NCBI RefSeq assembly: GCF_028369055.1
Contig: NZ_JAQNCZ010000004.1
Coordinates: 186,001-250,000, forward strand
DNA: 64,000 nucleotides
Reading direction: 5' to 3'
DNA from: Cognatishimia sp. SS12
GTDB taxonomy: Bacteria; Pseudomonadota; Alphaproteobacteria; Rhodobacterales; Rhodobacteraceae
A program made the translations under genes and the position numbers. The notes below the pieces were generated by a model. The model ran no database searches. It saw nothing but the letters and a program-made list of their open reading frames with translations, and had not been told where the DNA came from. Positions 18,094 through 25,912 of the stretch are shown here, one piece after another. The number at the start of each line of letters is the position of its first letter. Within the stretch, counting starts at the first letter, position 1.

Positions 18094-19598
18094 TACATCG
18101 CCTCCTGCCACAGCGCGCATGATGCGGTGGGGCGTCGCGCCTCAGAAGAGGTCGGCGTTGTCAGATGAACGGGCCGCACGCCATATAGATCGCTGAGGAG
18201 CGCGGCGCTCTGCCCGGCCAGATCACCGGCGACAATCTGCGGCAATTGCTGCGAAAAATCGTTGCGACTAAGCAGCAGCGCGCCCGAGCCGGCACCGCTT
18301 ATCCCGCTGCGGTTGGCCTGAAACCTGTTGCCGTGTAGGGCAATCTGGCTGCTCGCAGCCTGCCCGGTGATCGCCAGACCTGCCGAGCGGCTGCGCTCAA
18401 TGCGATTGTCCGTCAACAGCGCCTGCCGCACGCTGCGCAACGTGATGCCCTTCGCGCCGCTGGCCAACAATTGGTTGCCCGTCACGCGCAGGCAATCGGT
18501 CAGCGTCACTGCAATGGCGGCCTGCCCCTGCGCCCAGATAAGGTTGCCCGCAACCACCGTCCCCGGCCCGGCGCTGCCAATCTCGATCCCAACGCCCTTG
18601 TTGGCCAGCAACACATTGCCCCGCACCACACTGCCGCGCGCCTCGCGCGTCACGCGGATTGCGCCGCGCGCGGCGGCATCGACAATTACATTGTTGCTCA
18701 GATGGCTCGCCTCTGTTCCGCGCAGATCCACCGCCGGGCCGCGCGCTTTGACAATCAGGTTCCCCGCCAATTGCGCGCCCGTGGTGCCGCGCAGAGTGAT
18801 GCCGCCAATGTCAGCAAACCGGCTCCCGATAATTTCGCTGATGTGGCGCGGCCTGAAAACGCCACCGTTCACAAAAGAAACCCCGGAAAATGCTGCGGTC
18901 TGGCCAAACCCCAGGCCGGCAAACGCGCTGCCCCAAATCTGTGCCGATCCGGTACCGACCGTGGCCACAAAGGGGCGAAAGCCTGCGGCGCGCGGGTTTG
19001 TTCCCCCCACTGCGTGCAGCACCGCCCGGTCGGCAGTGAGCTGCCCGAAATTCAACAGAAACGCCCCATGTGGGCGCGAGAGCTCCAGCTGGTCGCCCGG
19101 GCGCAATTGCAACGCCGCGTCCTGCCAGATCACAAGCGGCACGTTCAGACCCTGCGGCCCCCATAGCGCGGTGCCGCCCGGTTGTGGCAAATCTTGTGCC
19201 GCCCGTTTCAACGCTGCGAGCGAAATAGCACCGCCGCTGATCGTCAGCGCGCGCGGCTGGATCTGCGCTTGCGCCCGCAGCACCAACAATTGGTCATTCG
19301 CACCGCTGACCAACGTCAGCTGTGCAAGGGCCAGCCGCAGATCCGTGAGGCTGACCTTTGCCGCGGGCAAATCAAGCGCCTCCGGCCGCGCCGTGGGGTG
19401 CGGCTCAGCAATATCCAAAAGCGCCTGCGCCGGACCGATGTCGGCCGACCGCGCCGCGATGAGGGCGGCGTGAAACACGTGATCTTGCGCTTGAGCCACG
19501 GCAAATTGATCATCCGCACCCACGGCGCTTGGCCAAAAGCGCAGACCCCAGGCCAATATCAGGACAAGAAGGTTTTTCTGGCAAAAAATCTTACGCAT
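18093..19598 (-). CDS. algG: AlgG-like beta-helix protein lacking the epimerase DPHD motif
   Basis: The 501-residue protein has a signal peptide (cleavage near VGA-D, residue 28) and a right-handed parallel beta-helix made of NxI/NxL rungs (SNNVIVDAAARGAIRV, VRGNVLLANKGVGIEIGS, VAGNLIWAQGQAAIAV). Its order and flanking segments (VPLVIWQDAALQLRPGD, FRPFVATVGTGSAQIWGS, RVTREARGSVVRGNV) align with AlgG, the periplasmic mannuronan C5-epimerase. At the place of the epimerase motif DPHD, with its catalytic His, the sequence reads AVDLRGTEAS (residues 289-298). Epimerase activity is therefore doubtful, although AlgG's scaffold role could remain. It overlaps algA by 8 bases. Confidence 0.78.
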   Translation of the reverse strand: MRKIFCQKNLLVLILAWGLRFWPSAVGADDQFAVAQAQDHVFHAALIAARSADIGPAQALLDIAEPHPTARPEALDLPAAKVSLTDLRLALAQLTLVSGANDQLLVLRAQAQIQPRALTISGGAISLAALKRAAQDLPQPGGTALWGPQGLNVPLVIWQDAALQLRPGDQLELSRPHGAFLLNFGQLTADRAVLHAVGGTNPRAAGFRPFVATVGTGSAQIWGSAFAGLGFGQTAAFSGVSFVNGGVFRPRHISEIIGSRFADIGGITLRGTTGAQLAGNLIVKARGPAVDLRGTEASHLSNNVIVDAAARGAIRVTREARGSVVRGNVLLANKGVGIEIGSAGPGTVVAGNLIWAQGQAAIAVTLTDCLRVTGNQLLASGAKGITLRSVRQALLTDNRIERSRSAGLAITGQAASSQIALHGNRFQANRSGISGAGSGALLLSRNDFSQQLPQIVAGDLAGQSAALLSDLYGVRPVHLTTPTSSEARRPTASCALWQEAM

Positions 19599-20991
19599 TC
19601 TGCACCGCCCCTAGGCCGATCTCATCCTCCATCGGCAAGGCCACGGTCACCAGCAAAGCCTCCACCGGGTCGTTCTGGGTGTTGGTCAGGCTCGTGCGCC
19701 CGATGGGCGGCATCACCAAACGCTCCCCCATTCCCAGATCGCGCCGCTGCTGCCCGTCAAACACCTGCAGGCTTCCGCCGATGGCAATCAGTTGGCGTCC
19801 GGGCATGGAGTCGATCTTGATCGACGCCCCCGGGTTGATCTTGATCACCGACATGTCAAACCGCCCGGAGCGCATCAGCCGCGTCGTCTGCCCCCAGTGG
19901 TATTCCTTGGCCAGCGGAGCCACTGCCTCTGGGCGTTCGTCCGCTTTCAGGGCGTGCACAATGCGGCGTACGTCCTGGCACCGGCCGCGCTGCGTCACTA
20001 AAATGGCATCTGGCGTATCGACCACAATCACGTCTGACAGCCCCACGACAGCCACCAGGCGCTTGTCAGCGCGCACAAAGGCATTTTCGGTTTCCACGGC
20101 CAGCACATCCCCCAGCAGGACATTGCCCTGCGGATCGCTGCGATTGACCGCATGCATGGCCGTCCAACAGCCAACATCATCCCAGCCGACATCCAGCACG
20201 GCCATGCATACCCGATCAGAATGTTCAAAGATCAGCTTTTCGGTGGGCGCATCCGCAGCGCGGCGAAAGCTGGGGGGATGCAGCGTCAACATTGCGCCTG
20301 AGCGTTCGCCTTGATCCACCGCGGAAAAGACCGTGTGGTATGTCGCCTCATCATACCGGCGCATGTCCTTGATCAGGGTGGACGCGGTCATCAGCGAAAG
20401 CCCTGACGCCCAAAAGGCGTGCTCTGTGTCAATCAACCTCTGCGCTTCCGCGCTGGGAGGTTTCTCCACAAAGCGTTTCACGCGGCGCAGACCGTCCTGC
20501 CCCGGCTCTGATCCGCCATCGACGAGATAGCCATAGCCTGTTTCGGCATAGCGCGGCGGAATGCCGAACATCACGATGCGCCCCGCAGTGGCTGGGGTGC
20601 GCATCTCTAGAATAGAGCGGTTAAGATCGCCTTCGATCACATGGTCGGAGGGCGCAATCAGCAGCAGCGCTTCGGGGTCTTCTGAGGCGACTTCGATGGC
20701 GGCGGCCAAGACCGCTGGGCCGGTATTGCGCGTCATCGGCTCGCAGATCACCCGCGCGTCGCATTGCAGCGCCTCGAGTTGCCGCGCCACCGTGTGGCTG
20801 TGCTGGACCGAGGTGACAACCGTCGGCCGCGCAAATCCCGCGGCGCGATGGCGCTGCACGGTGGCTTGAAAAAAGCTCAGCGATCCGGGGCCATTCATGG
20901 CATGAAATTGCTTGGGGCTTTGCACCCGCGAGACCGGCCACAACCGCGAACCGGAACCACCGCATAAGATGATGGGATGAATGTCCTTCAA
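19591..20991 (-). CDS. algA: Mannose-1-phosphate guanylyltransferase/mannose-6-phosphate isomerase
   Basis: The 466-residue bifunctional enzyme makes GDP-mannose from mannose-6-P. The N-terminal nucleotidyltransferase has IILCGGSGSRLWPVSR and FVEKP; the C-terminal cupin isomerase covers residues about 350-455 (HWGQTTRLMRSGRFDMSVIKINPG, PPIGRTSLTN). No ATG exists at the 5' end. A TTG at 20991 preceded by GGAG six bases upstream gives the usual start KDIHPIILCGG. A TTG at 21009 is an alternative. It supplies AlgD with GDP-mannose and is embedded between alg44 and algG rather than at the operon end as in Pseudomonas. Confidence 0.92.
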   Translation of the reverse strand: MKDIHPIILCGGSGSRLWPVSRVQSPKQFHAMNGPGSLSFFQATVQRHRAAGFARPTVVTSVQHSHTVARQLEALQCDARVICEPMTRNTGPAVLAAAIEVASEDPEALLLIAPSDHVIEGDLNRSILEMRTPATAGRIVMFGIPPRYAETGYGYLVDGGSEPGQDGLRRVKRFVEKPPSAEAQRLIDTEHAFWASGLSLMTASTLIKDMRRYDEATYHTVFSAVDQGERSGAMLTLHPPSFRRAADAPTEKLIFEHSDRVCMAVLDVGWDDVGCWTAMHAVNRSDPQGNVLLGDVLAVETENAFVRADKRLVAVVGLSDVIVVDTPDAILVTQRGRCQDVRRIVHALKADERPEAVAPLAKEYHWGQTTRLMRSGRFDMSVIKINPGASIKIDSMPGRQLIAIGGSLQVFDGQQRRDLGMGERLVMPPIGRTSLTNTQNDPVEALLVTVALPMEDEIGLGAVQNA

Positions 20992-21074
20992 TGGCTTCTC
21001 CAGTTTCAATCTGAGGGTGGTGGTGAAAGTGATATTTCCTTGATTTCGTTAAAATTTAATGAGTTTTCGGCAGG

Positions 21075-22190
21075 TCAGCTGCCCGCCGCCTCATTTACGT
21101 TTTGGCGCGCCCAAATCCCCGCAAAGGCCCAGACATTGCGAAACCGCAGCCGCGCGACCTCCCCCGGTGTTATGCGCTGCGCAAAGGGCGGCGGCAGGAT
21201 CACTTCGGCGCTGGCAAAGCCATCGGTCGCGGCCCCACCAGTGCCGGTTTCAAAACGCAACGAGACTGGCAGCACATCGCCGCTGAGCAATTCAATTTCG
21301 GCCTGATCGCCCTTGATCATGCGCGCGATGCCCGCATCGCTGACCTCGGCGGTGATCCGCACGCGCGCATCCTCGCGCGCCAGTGTCACCAGCGGCTCCC
21401 CCGTCAGAACTGTTGCGCCATCAAACAGCCCAGCGTGCAGCGTCGCGCGGCAATCACAGGGCATCTGCGTGGCCAATACCGCGCCGGAGTTGGCGTTGAT
21501 GGCATAAATCACCTCGCCTTTTTGGGCGGCGGGATTGAGGTAGGAAATTTGCCCCGCACTTGTGGCGCGCAACAGCGTTCCGCCGGCAGAGACCACAACC
21601 GGCCGTGATTCATACTGATAGGCAACGCGCTGATGCACGATCGAGGCCGCGCCATAGACCAGACCCGCGCTCAGCGCGAAGATTGCCGCCAATCGGGACA
21701 GGCTGCGCAACCGCAAAATGGGGGATTGGGTTGGTGTTGCGCGCGCACTCGGCACCCGCGCCGAGCCGGAAAAGCCCAGCAATTGCCCAACCGAGACGAC
21801 ATCACCCGCGATGGACCCATTCAGGATATAGCGCAGCGGGGCCAGATGTTCGCCCGTGGGATCAGAGAAAACCAGCCGCACCTGTGGATCATCCGCGGCC
21901 CCGTCTTTGTGCACGAAGGCTTCGGCAAATAGGTTCACGGCAAAGCCGTCAAAATCAAAGCGCAGCGTGACCAGCTCCTCCTGCCCCTCAAGCGCCGGGG
22001 GCAGCAAGCCGCGCACCACCGCCTGGGTCAGCGACAGGCTATGCCCTTCGACCTTGCGATCGTCGATGATCGCCGAAAAGGGCAATCGCACCTGCGGATG
22101 TTCATCCTGAAAGGCGAAATCAGTTGGGATCTCGTCGCCCCAAAGGGGGGTTTTCTGGCCGGTCTGCGCCGTGTGATCCGCTTGGGTCAT
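21075..22190 (-). CDS. alg44: Alg44-like polymerase partner with degenerate PilZ domain
   Basis: The 371-residue protein has the Alg44 layout: an N-terminal PilZ-like domain (residues about 25-130), one TM helix (about 165-186) and a periplasmic membrane-fusion-type beta domain with a barrel-sandwich hybrid (about 200-365). In Pseudomonas the PilZ domain binds c-di-GMP through RxxxR and DxSxxG and switches on Alg8. Here the matching segments read DEHPQVRLP (residues 29-37) and GHSLSLTQ (49-56), so both arginines and the Asp/Gly are missing. It lies 21 bases after alg8. Confidence 0.82.
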   Translation of the reverse strand: MTQADHTAQTGQKTPLWGDEIPTDFAFQDEHPQVRLPFSAIIDDRKVEGHSLSLTQAVVRGLLPPALEGQEELVTLRFDFDGFAVNLFAEAFVHKDGAADDPQVRLVFSDPTGEHLAPLRYILNGSIAGDVVSVGQLLGFSGSARVPSARATPTQSPILRLRSLSRLAAIFALSAGLVYGAASIVHQRVAYQYESRPVVVSAGGTLLRATSAGQISYLNPAAQKGEVIYAINANSGAVLATQMPCDCRATLHAGLFDGATVLTGEPLVTLAREDARVRITAEVSDAGIARMIKGDQAEIELLSGDVLPVSLRFETGTGGAATDGFASAEVILPPPFAQRITPGEVARLRFRNVWAFAGIWARQNVNEAAGS

Positions 22191-22211
22191 CTTATCTCTC
22201 CTGACATCAGG

Positions 22212-23663
22212 TTACGTCGCGCTGGTCATCAGCAGCACCGCAAGCGCCAGCCAGCCCAGCGCCAGCACATGCAGATAGGCGGAGCCAAACCGGCGCACCG
22301 CGGGCCCCGTCTTGCCGGTTTCGGTTTGCTGCCGCGTCCATTTCTGGCGGTCCAGCCGGAAGAACACATAGCTTTTGACCGCCGCGCCCATGAGCTGGCT
22401 GAAGTAGAGCAGAAAGGGAAAGCTGATCGGAAAGCTGCGCCCTCGAAAGGCAGCGATCGCCCAGCAAAACAGATAGCGCGTCAGCATGATCCAGGCGAGG
22501 TAGGCCGGCAGCACAATCGGGTCATAAAGCAGCGCCGCGCTGATCGCGGCAATCGGCCCCGCCAATGTTGTCCAGATTGACAGGTTCTGATCAAAGATCG
22601 ACCACCAGACAAACAGGCCGATCCGGCGCGGCGGCAGGCGCAGCGCGCGCGCATTGGTGCGCAGCATATTGCCAAACCAGCGCAGCATCAGGGCGATGGC
22701 GCTTGGCAAGAAACGCGGCCCCGGCTGAGTTTCCATCGAGACAGAGCGCACATCCGGCAGATAGCCAAGTTCATAGCCCTGCGCCATCAGCCAGAACCAG
22801 GTCGATTTGTCATCCCCGGTCAGAAAATCCACCCGGCCCAAACGCCAATGATCAATCGCATCATGCTGCACAAGGCGGATAAATTCGGGATGCGTGGCAA
22901 GATCAGCGCGAAAGACCGACATACGTCCCGTCAGCGTCAGCACGCGATTGCTGAGCCCCATTGAGCACATCATCACTTGCCGCTGGTCAAACCGCAGGCA
23001 GAACCAATCTTTGAAGGCACCGGGCTGACGAATGGCAACTGCTTCATCCGTGGTCAAGGCCCCCAGATTGGGCTGGGTAAAGAACGGTGCGCTGCGGCGG
23101 ATGATATCGGCGGGCACGCAGCTGTCACCATCCACCAGCACCACCAGATCCTGGGCCCCGGGGCTAAAGGCGGCGATACGCGCAAGGCCCGAGGCCAAAG
23201 CATCGCGTTTGCCGGTGCCCGCGATCTGGTCAATCCGCAGGCGCACCTGCGCCGCATCCAGCGCCATGGCCTCATAGATCCGGCGCACAAGCCGCGCATC
23301 CGCGCCATCGACCACCGACGCCACAACCGTGGCCTGCCCGCGCGCGGCGGCGGCCGCCCGAAAAAGACTTTGGTAGACCGGCACGGAAATCTCAGGCGCG
23401 ATCTTATAAGAGGTACACAGGAAAAACGCCGCTGGCTCAATCTTGCGCAGGGCATAGGCCGCCTCCGCTGCGGCCTTGCGGCGCGGGTAGGCATGACGGC
23501 GAAAATAAATCGCGCGGGCAAAATTGGTCAGCGCCCAAGAATAGCGCCAGCCGCCTAATAGACCGACCACAATCAGCGCCTGCCGCCCTTCGCCCAGCCG
23601 CTCTGCCGGGACCAGCGCCGCCAAAAGCACGATGGCGGCGAGATATGCGATATGCCCCAGCAC
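22212..23663 (-). CDS. alg8: Alg8-like mannuronan synthase, GT2
   Basis: The 483-residue inner-membrane glycosyltransferase 2 has an N-terminal TM helix, a cytoplasmic catalytic domain with VVLVDGDSCVP (DGD), TGDDKSTW (catalytic base region) and LMLRWFGNMLRTN (the QxxRW-type acceptor motif), then three or four C-terminal TM helices. It polymerises GDP-mannuronate into polymannuronate with Alg44. The start appears to be the GTG at 23663, 3 bases after algD, since no ATG is nearby. Its catalytic motifs look intact, in contrast to AlgG and AlgL downstream. Confidence 0.88.
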   Translation of the reverse strand: MLGHIAYLAAIVLLAALVPAERLGEGRQALIVVGLLGGWRYSWALTNFARAIYFRRHAYPRRKAAAEAAYALRKIEPAAFFLCTSYKIAPEISVPVYQSLFRAAAAARGQATVVASVVDGADARLVRRIYEAMALDAAQVRLRIDQIAGTGKRDALASGLARIAAFSPGAQDLVVLVDGDSCVPADIIRRSAPFFTQPNLGALTTDEAVAIRQPGAFKDWFCLRFDQRQVMMCSMGLSNRVLTLTGRMSVFRADLATHPEFIRLVQHDAIDHWRLGRVDFLTGDDKSTWFWLMAQGYELGYLPDVRSVSMETQPGPRFLPSAIALMLRWFGNMLRTNARALRLPPRRIGLFVWWSIFDQNLSIWTTLAGPIAAISAALLYDPIVLPAYLAWIMLTRYLFCWAIAAFRGRSFPISFPFLLYFSQLMGAAVKSYVFFRLDRQKWTRQQTETGKTGPAVRRFGSAYLHVLALGWLALAVLLMTSAT

Positions 23664-23666
23664 GCT

Positions 23667-24977
23667 TTACCAGCAGATCCCGGCATATTGCCCTTGCGAG
23701 GTCAGCGCAGGATCCAGCCGCGCCAGATCAATCATCGGCTTGGTGCGGGCGGCCTTTCCCAAAAGCGCAACCGTTTCGTGGTAGTAATTGCCCACCACAA
23801 TCGCATCAGAACGGTCAATCAACGGGGCCAAGTTGGGCACGATACGCCGCTGCAACTCGCCCATGCTGCCGCGCCCAGCGGTCTGTGGGCCATCCAGCGC
23901 CTCTTGCACATAGGGATCAAAAATCTCGACCCCGACGCCCTTGTTGATCAGCCGTTGCGCCAGCTCGGCCAGCGGGCTTTCGCGCAGATCATCCGTGCCG
24001 GGTTTAAAGCTGATGCCGACAAAACCGACATGCTGCGCCTTGCTGTCCATCACCATGGTTTCAGCACGCGCAATCTGCGCCTCGTTGGCCTCAAGTGCTG
24101 CGTGCAAAAGTGGGGTTTTGACATTGTGCCCGGCCGCCAGATGCGACAGGGCGCGCAGGTCTTTGGGCAGGCAGGAGCCGCCAAAGGCAAAGCCGGGCCG
24201 CATGAAGGCGCGCGAAATATTCACCTTGGTATCAGAACAAAGCATATCCATGATCTGGGGGCCGTCCAGCCCGCAGGATTTGGCAATATTACCGATTTCA
24301 TTGGCAAAACTGATCTTCACGGCGCGCCAGGCGTTTGAGGTGTATTTCACCATTTCTGCCGCCGCGATCTCCACGTGATGGTGGCTGCATGGCAAATCCG
24401 CGTTCAGCGCCTGCAACTGGCTCGCCGTTCGGGCATCAAGCGCACCGTAGACAATCATACCGGGGTCGTAATAATCGCGGATCGCGGTGCTTTCGCGCAA
24501 GAACTCTGGGTAATACCCCACGCCAAAATCGCGCCCCGCCCGTTTGCCAGACCTCTGTTCCAACACCGGAATGCAAACCCCAGACACGGTGCCCGGCACG
24601 ATGGTGGAGCGGATGACCACCGAATGAAACCGGTCCTTGCTGGCAAGCGCCCGCCCGATGGTGTCACAGACATCGCGCACCGCCGCGAGGCCCACCGCAC
24701 CGTTTTCGTCACTCGGGGTGCCGACACACACAAATGAGATATCGGACTGTTCAATCGCCGCCTCGGCATCTTCGGTGGCACGCAACCGGCCTGTGTCGAT
24801 CCCCTCGGCGATCAGCGCCGGTAGCCCGGGTTCAACAATGGGCGAGGCCCCGGCATTCAGCGCGGCCACTTTGGCCGGATCAATATCAACCGCAATCACG
24901 TGATGGCCGTCTTTCGCCAGACAGGCCGCCGCCACGACCCCCACGTACCCAATGCCAAAAATACTGACTGTCGCCAT
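23667..24977 (-). CDS. algD: GDP-mannose 6-dehydrogenase AlgD
   Basis: The 436-residue protein matches the length of Pseudomonas AlgD. It has an N-terminal Rossmann NAD site (VSIFGIGYVGVVAAACLA) and the catalytic cysteine in FGGSCLPKDLRAL, followed by a C-terminal domain with GISFKPGTDDLRESP. It oxidises GDP-mannose twice to GDP-mannuronate, the committed step. AlgD assignment over UDP-glucose dehydrogenase is supported by the alg context and by the YTSNAWRAVKISFANEIG segment. The ATG at 24977 has GAGG six bases upstream, so the 10-residue longer form is rejected. It is the first gene of the operon. Confidence 0.92.
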   Translation of the reverse strand: MATVSIFGIGYVGVVAAACLAKDGHHVIAVDIDPAKVAALNAGASPIVEPGLPALIAEGIDTGRLRATEDAEAAIEQSDISFVCVGTPSDENGAVGLAAVRDVCDTIGRALASKDRFHSVVIRSTIVPGTVSGVCIPVLEQRSGKRAGRDFGVGYYPEFLRESTAIRDYYDPGMIVYGALDARTASQLQALNADLPCSHHHVEIAAAEMVKYTSNAWRAVKISFANEIGNIAKSCGLDGPQIMDMLCSDTKVNISRAFMRPGFAFGGSCLPKDLRALSHLAAGHNVKTPLLHAALEANEAQIARAETMVMDSKAQHVGFVGISFKPGTDDLRESPLAELAQRLINKGVGVEIFDPYVQEALDGPQTAGRGSMGELQRRIVPNLAPLIDRSDAIVVGNYYHETVALLGKAARTKPMIDLARLDPALTSQGQYAGICW

Positions 24978-25066
24978 GTGAACCTCACAAAATCCTAATG
25001 AATTCATAATGCTGAGCGCGCATTAACTATGCTGGGGCAACGGGGTCTGGGGCAGACGGGAAATCT

Positions 25067-25094
25067 CCTGACACTGTCAGGAAAGTGCTGTCAG
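25067..25094. promoter_or_regulatory. Candidate operator in the algD / phosphatase divergent region
   Basis: A perfect palindrome CCTGACA-C-TGTCAGG occupies 25067-25081, and a further CTGTCAG copy follows at 25088-25094. The 242-base gap (24978-25219) between algD and the phosphatase gene must hold the promoters of both. Palindrome plus extra half-site is typical of a regulator binding site. The cognate protein is not known; the LuxR-type regulator at 8286-8915 is one candidate. Confidence 0.5.
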
Positions 25095-25219
25095 AAAATC
25101 AGAGCGCGCGCCGCAAGCCTTTGTTAACCCCTGCCCGCTATGACGCCGCGCGGCATCACCATCTTGTATCAGCGCGCCATCTCCCGTATGCGCAAGGACA
25201 GGGTAGACGCGGAAATGGC

Positions 25220-25912
25220 ATGTTCGAAAAACTGGTATCGGAAATTTCGGGCAAGCTGCGCGCGCGCCGCAAAAGGCCCCGCCACTTTGATCTGAGTACC
25301 GCAGAGGGGCGCCGCGCCGCGATGCGCCATTTTAACTGGACCGATCACGGCATCCTGCGGGTTTTCTGGACCAACACCGAAGCGCTTGCCCCCGGCGTCT
25401 ATCGCGCCAATCAACCCAGCCCCAAGCGCATTGCCCAATATGCCAAGATGGGCATTCACACGATCCTCAGCCTCCGCGGTACATCACGTTCAAGCCATGC
25501 GTTGCTGGAAGAAGAATCCTGCGCCAAACACGGCATCCGCCTGATCACGCTGGAGCTGAGCGCGCGCTCTGCCGCGCCCAGATCAGAGCTTTTGGCGCTT
25601 TTGGATCATTTTGACACGCTCAAGCCGGGGTATGTCATCCATTGTAAATCCGGTGCCGATCGCACCGGGCTGGCTGCGGCCTTTTACCTGTTGCACGTGC
25701 AAAACCGCCCGTTGGAAGAGGCGCGCAAACATCTGGCTCTGCGCTATGTGCATTTGCATTGGACCAAGGCCGGTATTCTGGATCATATCCTTGATTGCTA
25801 TGCTGCGGATATGCGCAAACAGGGCGACATGCCGCTGCGACAATGGCTTGCGCAGCACTATGACCCCGATGAAATCACCCGCAGCTTTCACGCCAAACGA
25901 GGCACCGCCTGA
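25220..25912 (+). CDS. Dual-specificity/tyrosine-type protein phosphatase
   Basis: The 230-residue protein has the cysteine-phosphatase signature HCKSGADRTGLAAA (C142, R148, CX5R) and an upstream general-acid region (VYRANQPSPKRIAQYAKMGI). The family includes atypical DSPs and bacterial tyrosine phosphatases; no signal peptide or TM helix is seen. It could dephosphorylate a protein or a sugar phosphate. It is divergent from algD and its stop overlaps the waaA start (TGATG, 25910-25914), which ties it to envelope carbohydrate genes. Substrate unknown. Confidence 0.8.
   Translation: MFEKLVSEISGKLRARRKRPRHFDLSTAEGRRAAMRHFNWTDHGILRVFWTNTEALAPGVYRANQPSPKRIAQYAKMGIHTILSLRGTSRSSHALLEEESCAKHGIRLITLELSARSAAPRSELLALLDHFDTLKPGYVIHCKSGADRTGLAAAFYLLHVQNRPLEEARKHLALRYVHLHWTKAGILDHILDCYAADMRKQGDMPLRQWLAQHYDPDEITRSFHAKRGTA

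Noticed and set aside
25067..25094. Reading CTGTCAG repeats as a Pho box for algD
   Set aside because: The copies are 14 bases apart and partly palindromic, not the 11-base direct register of a PhoB site.
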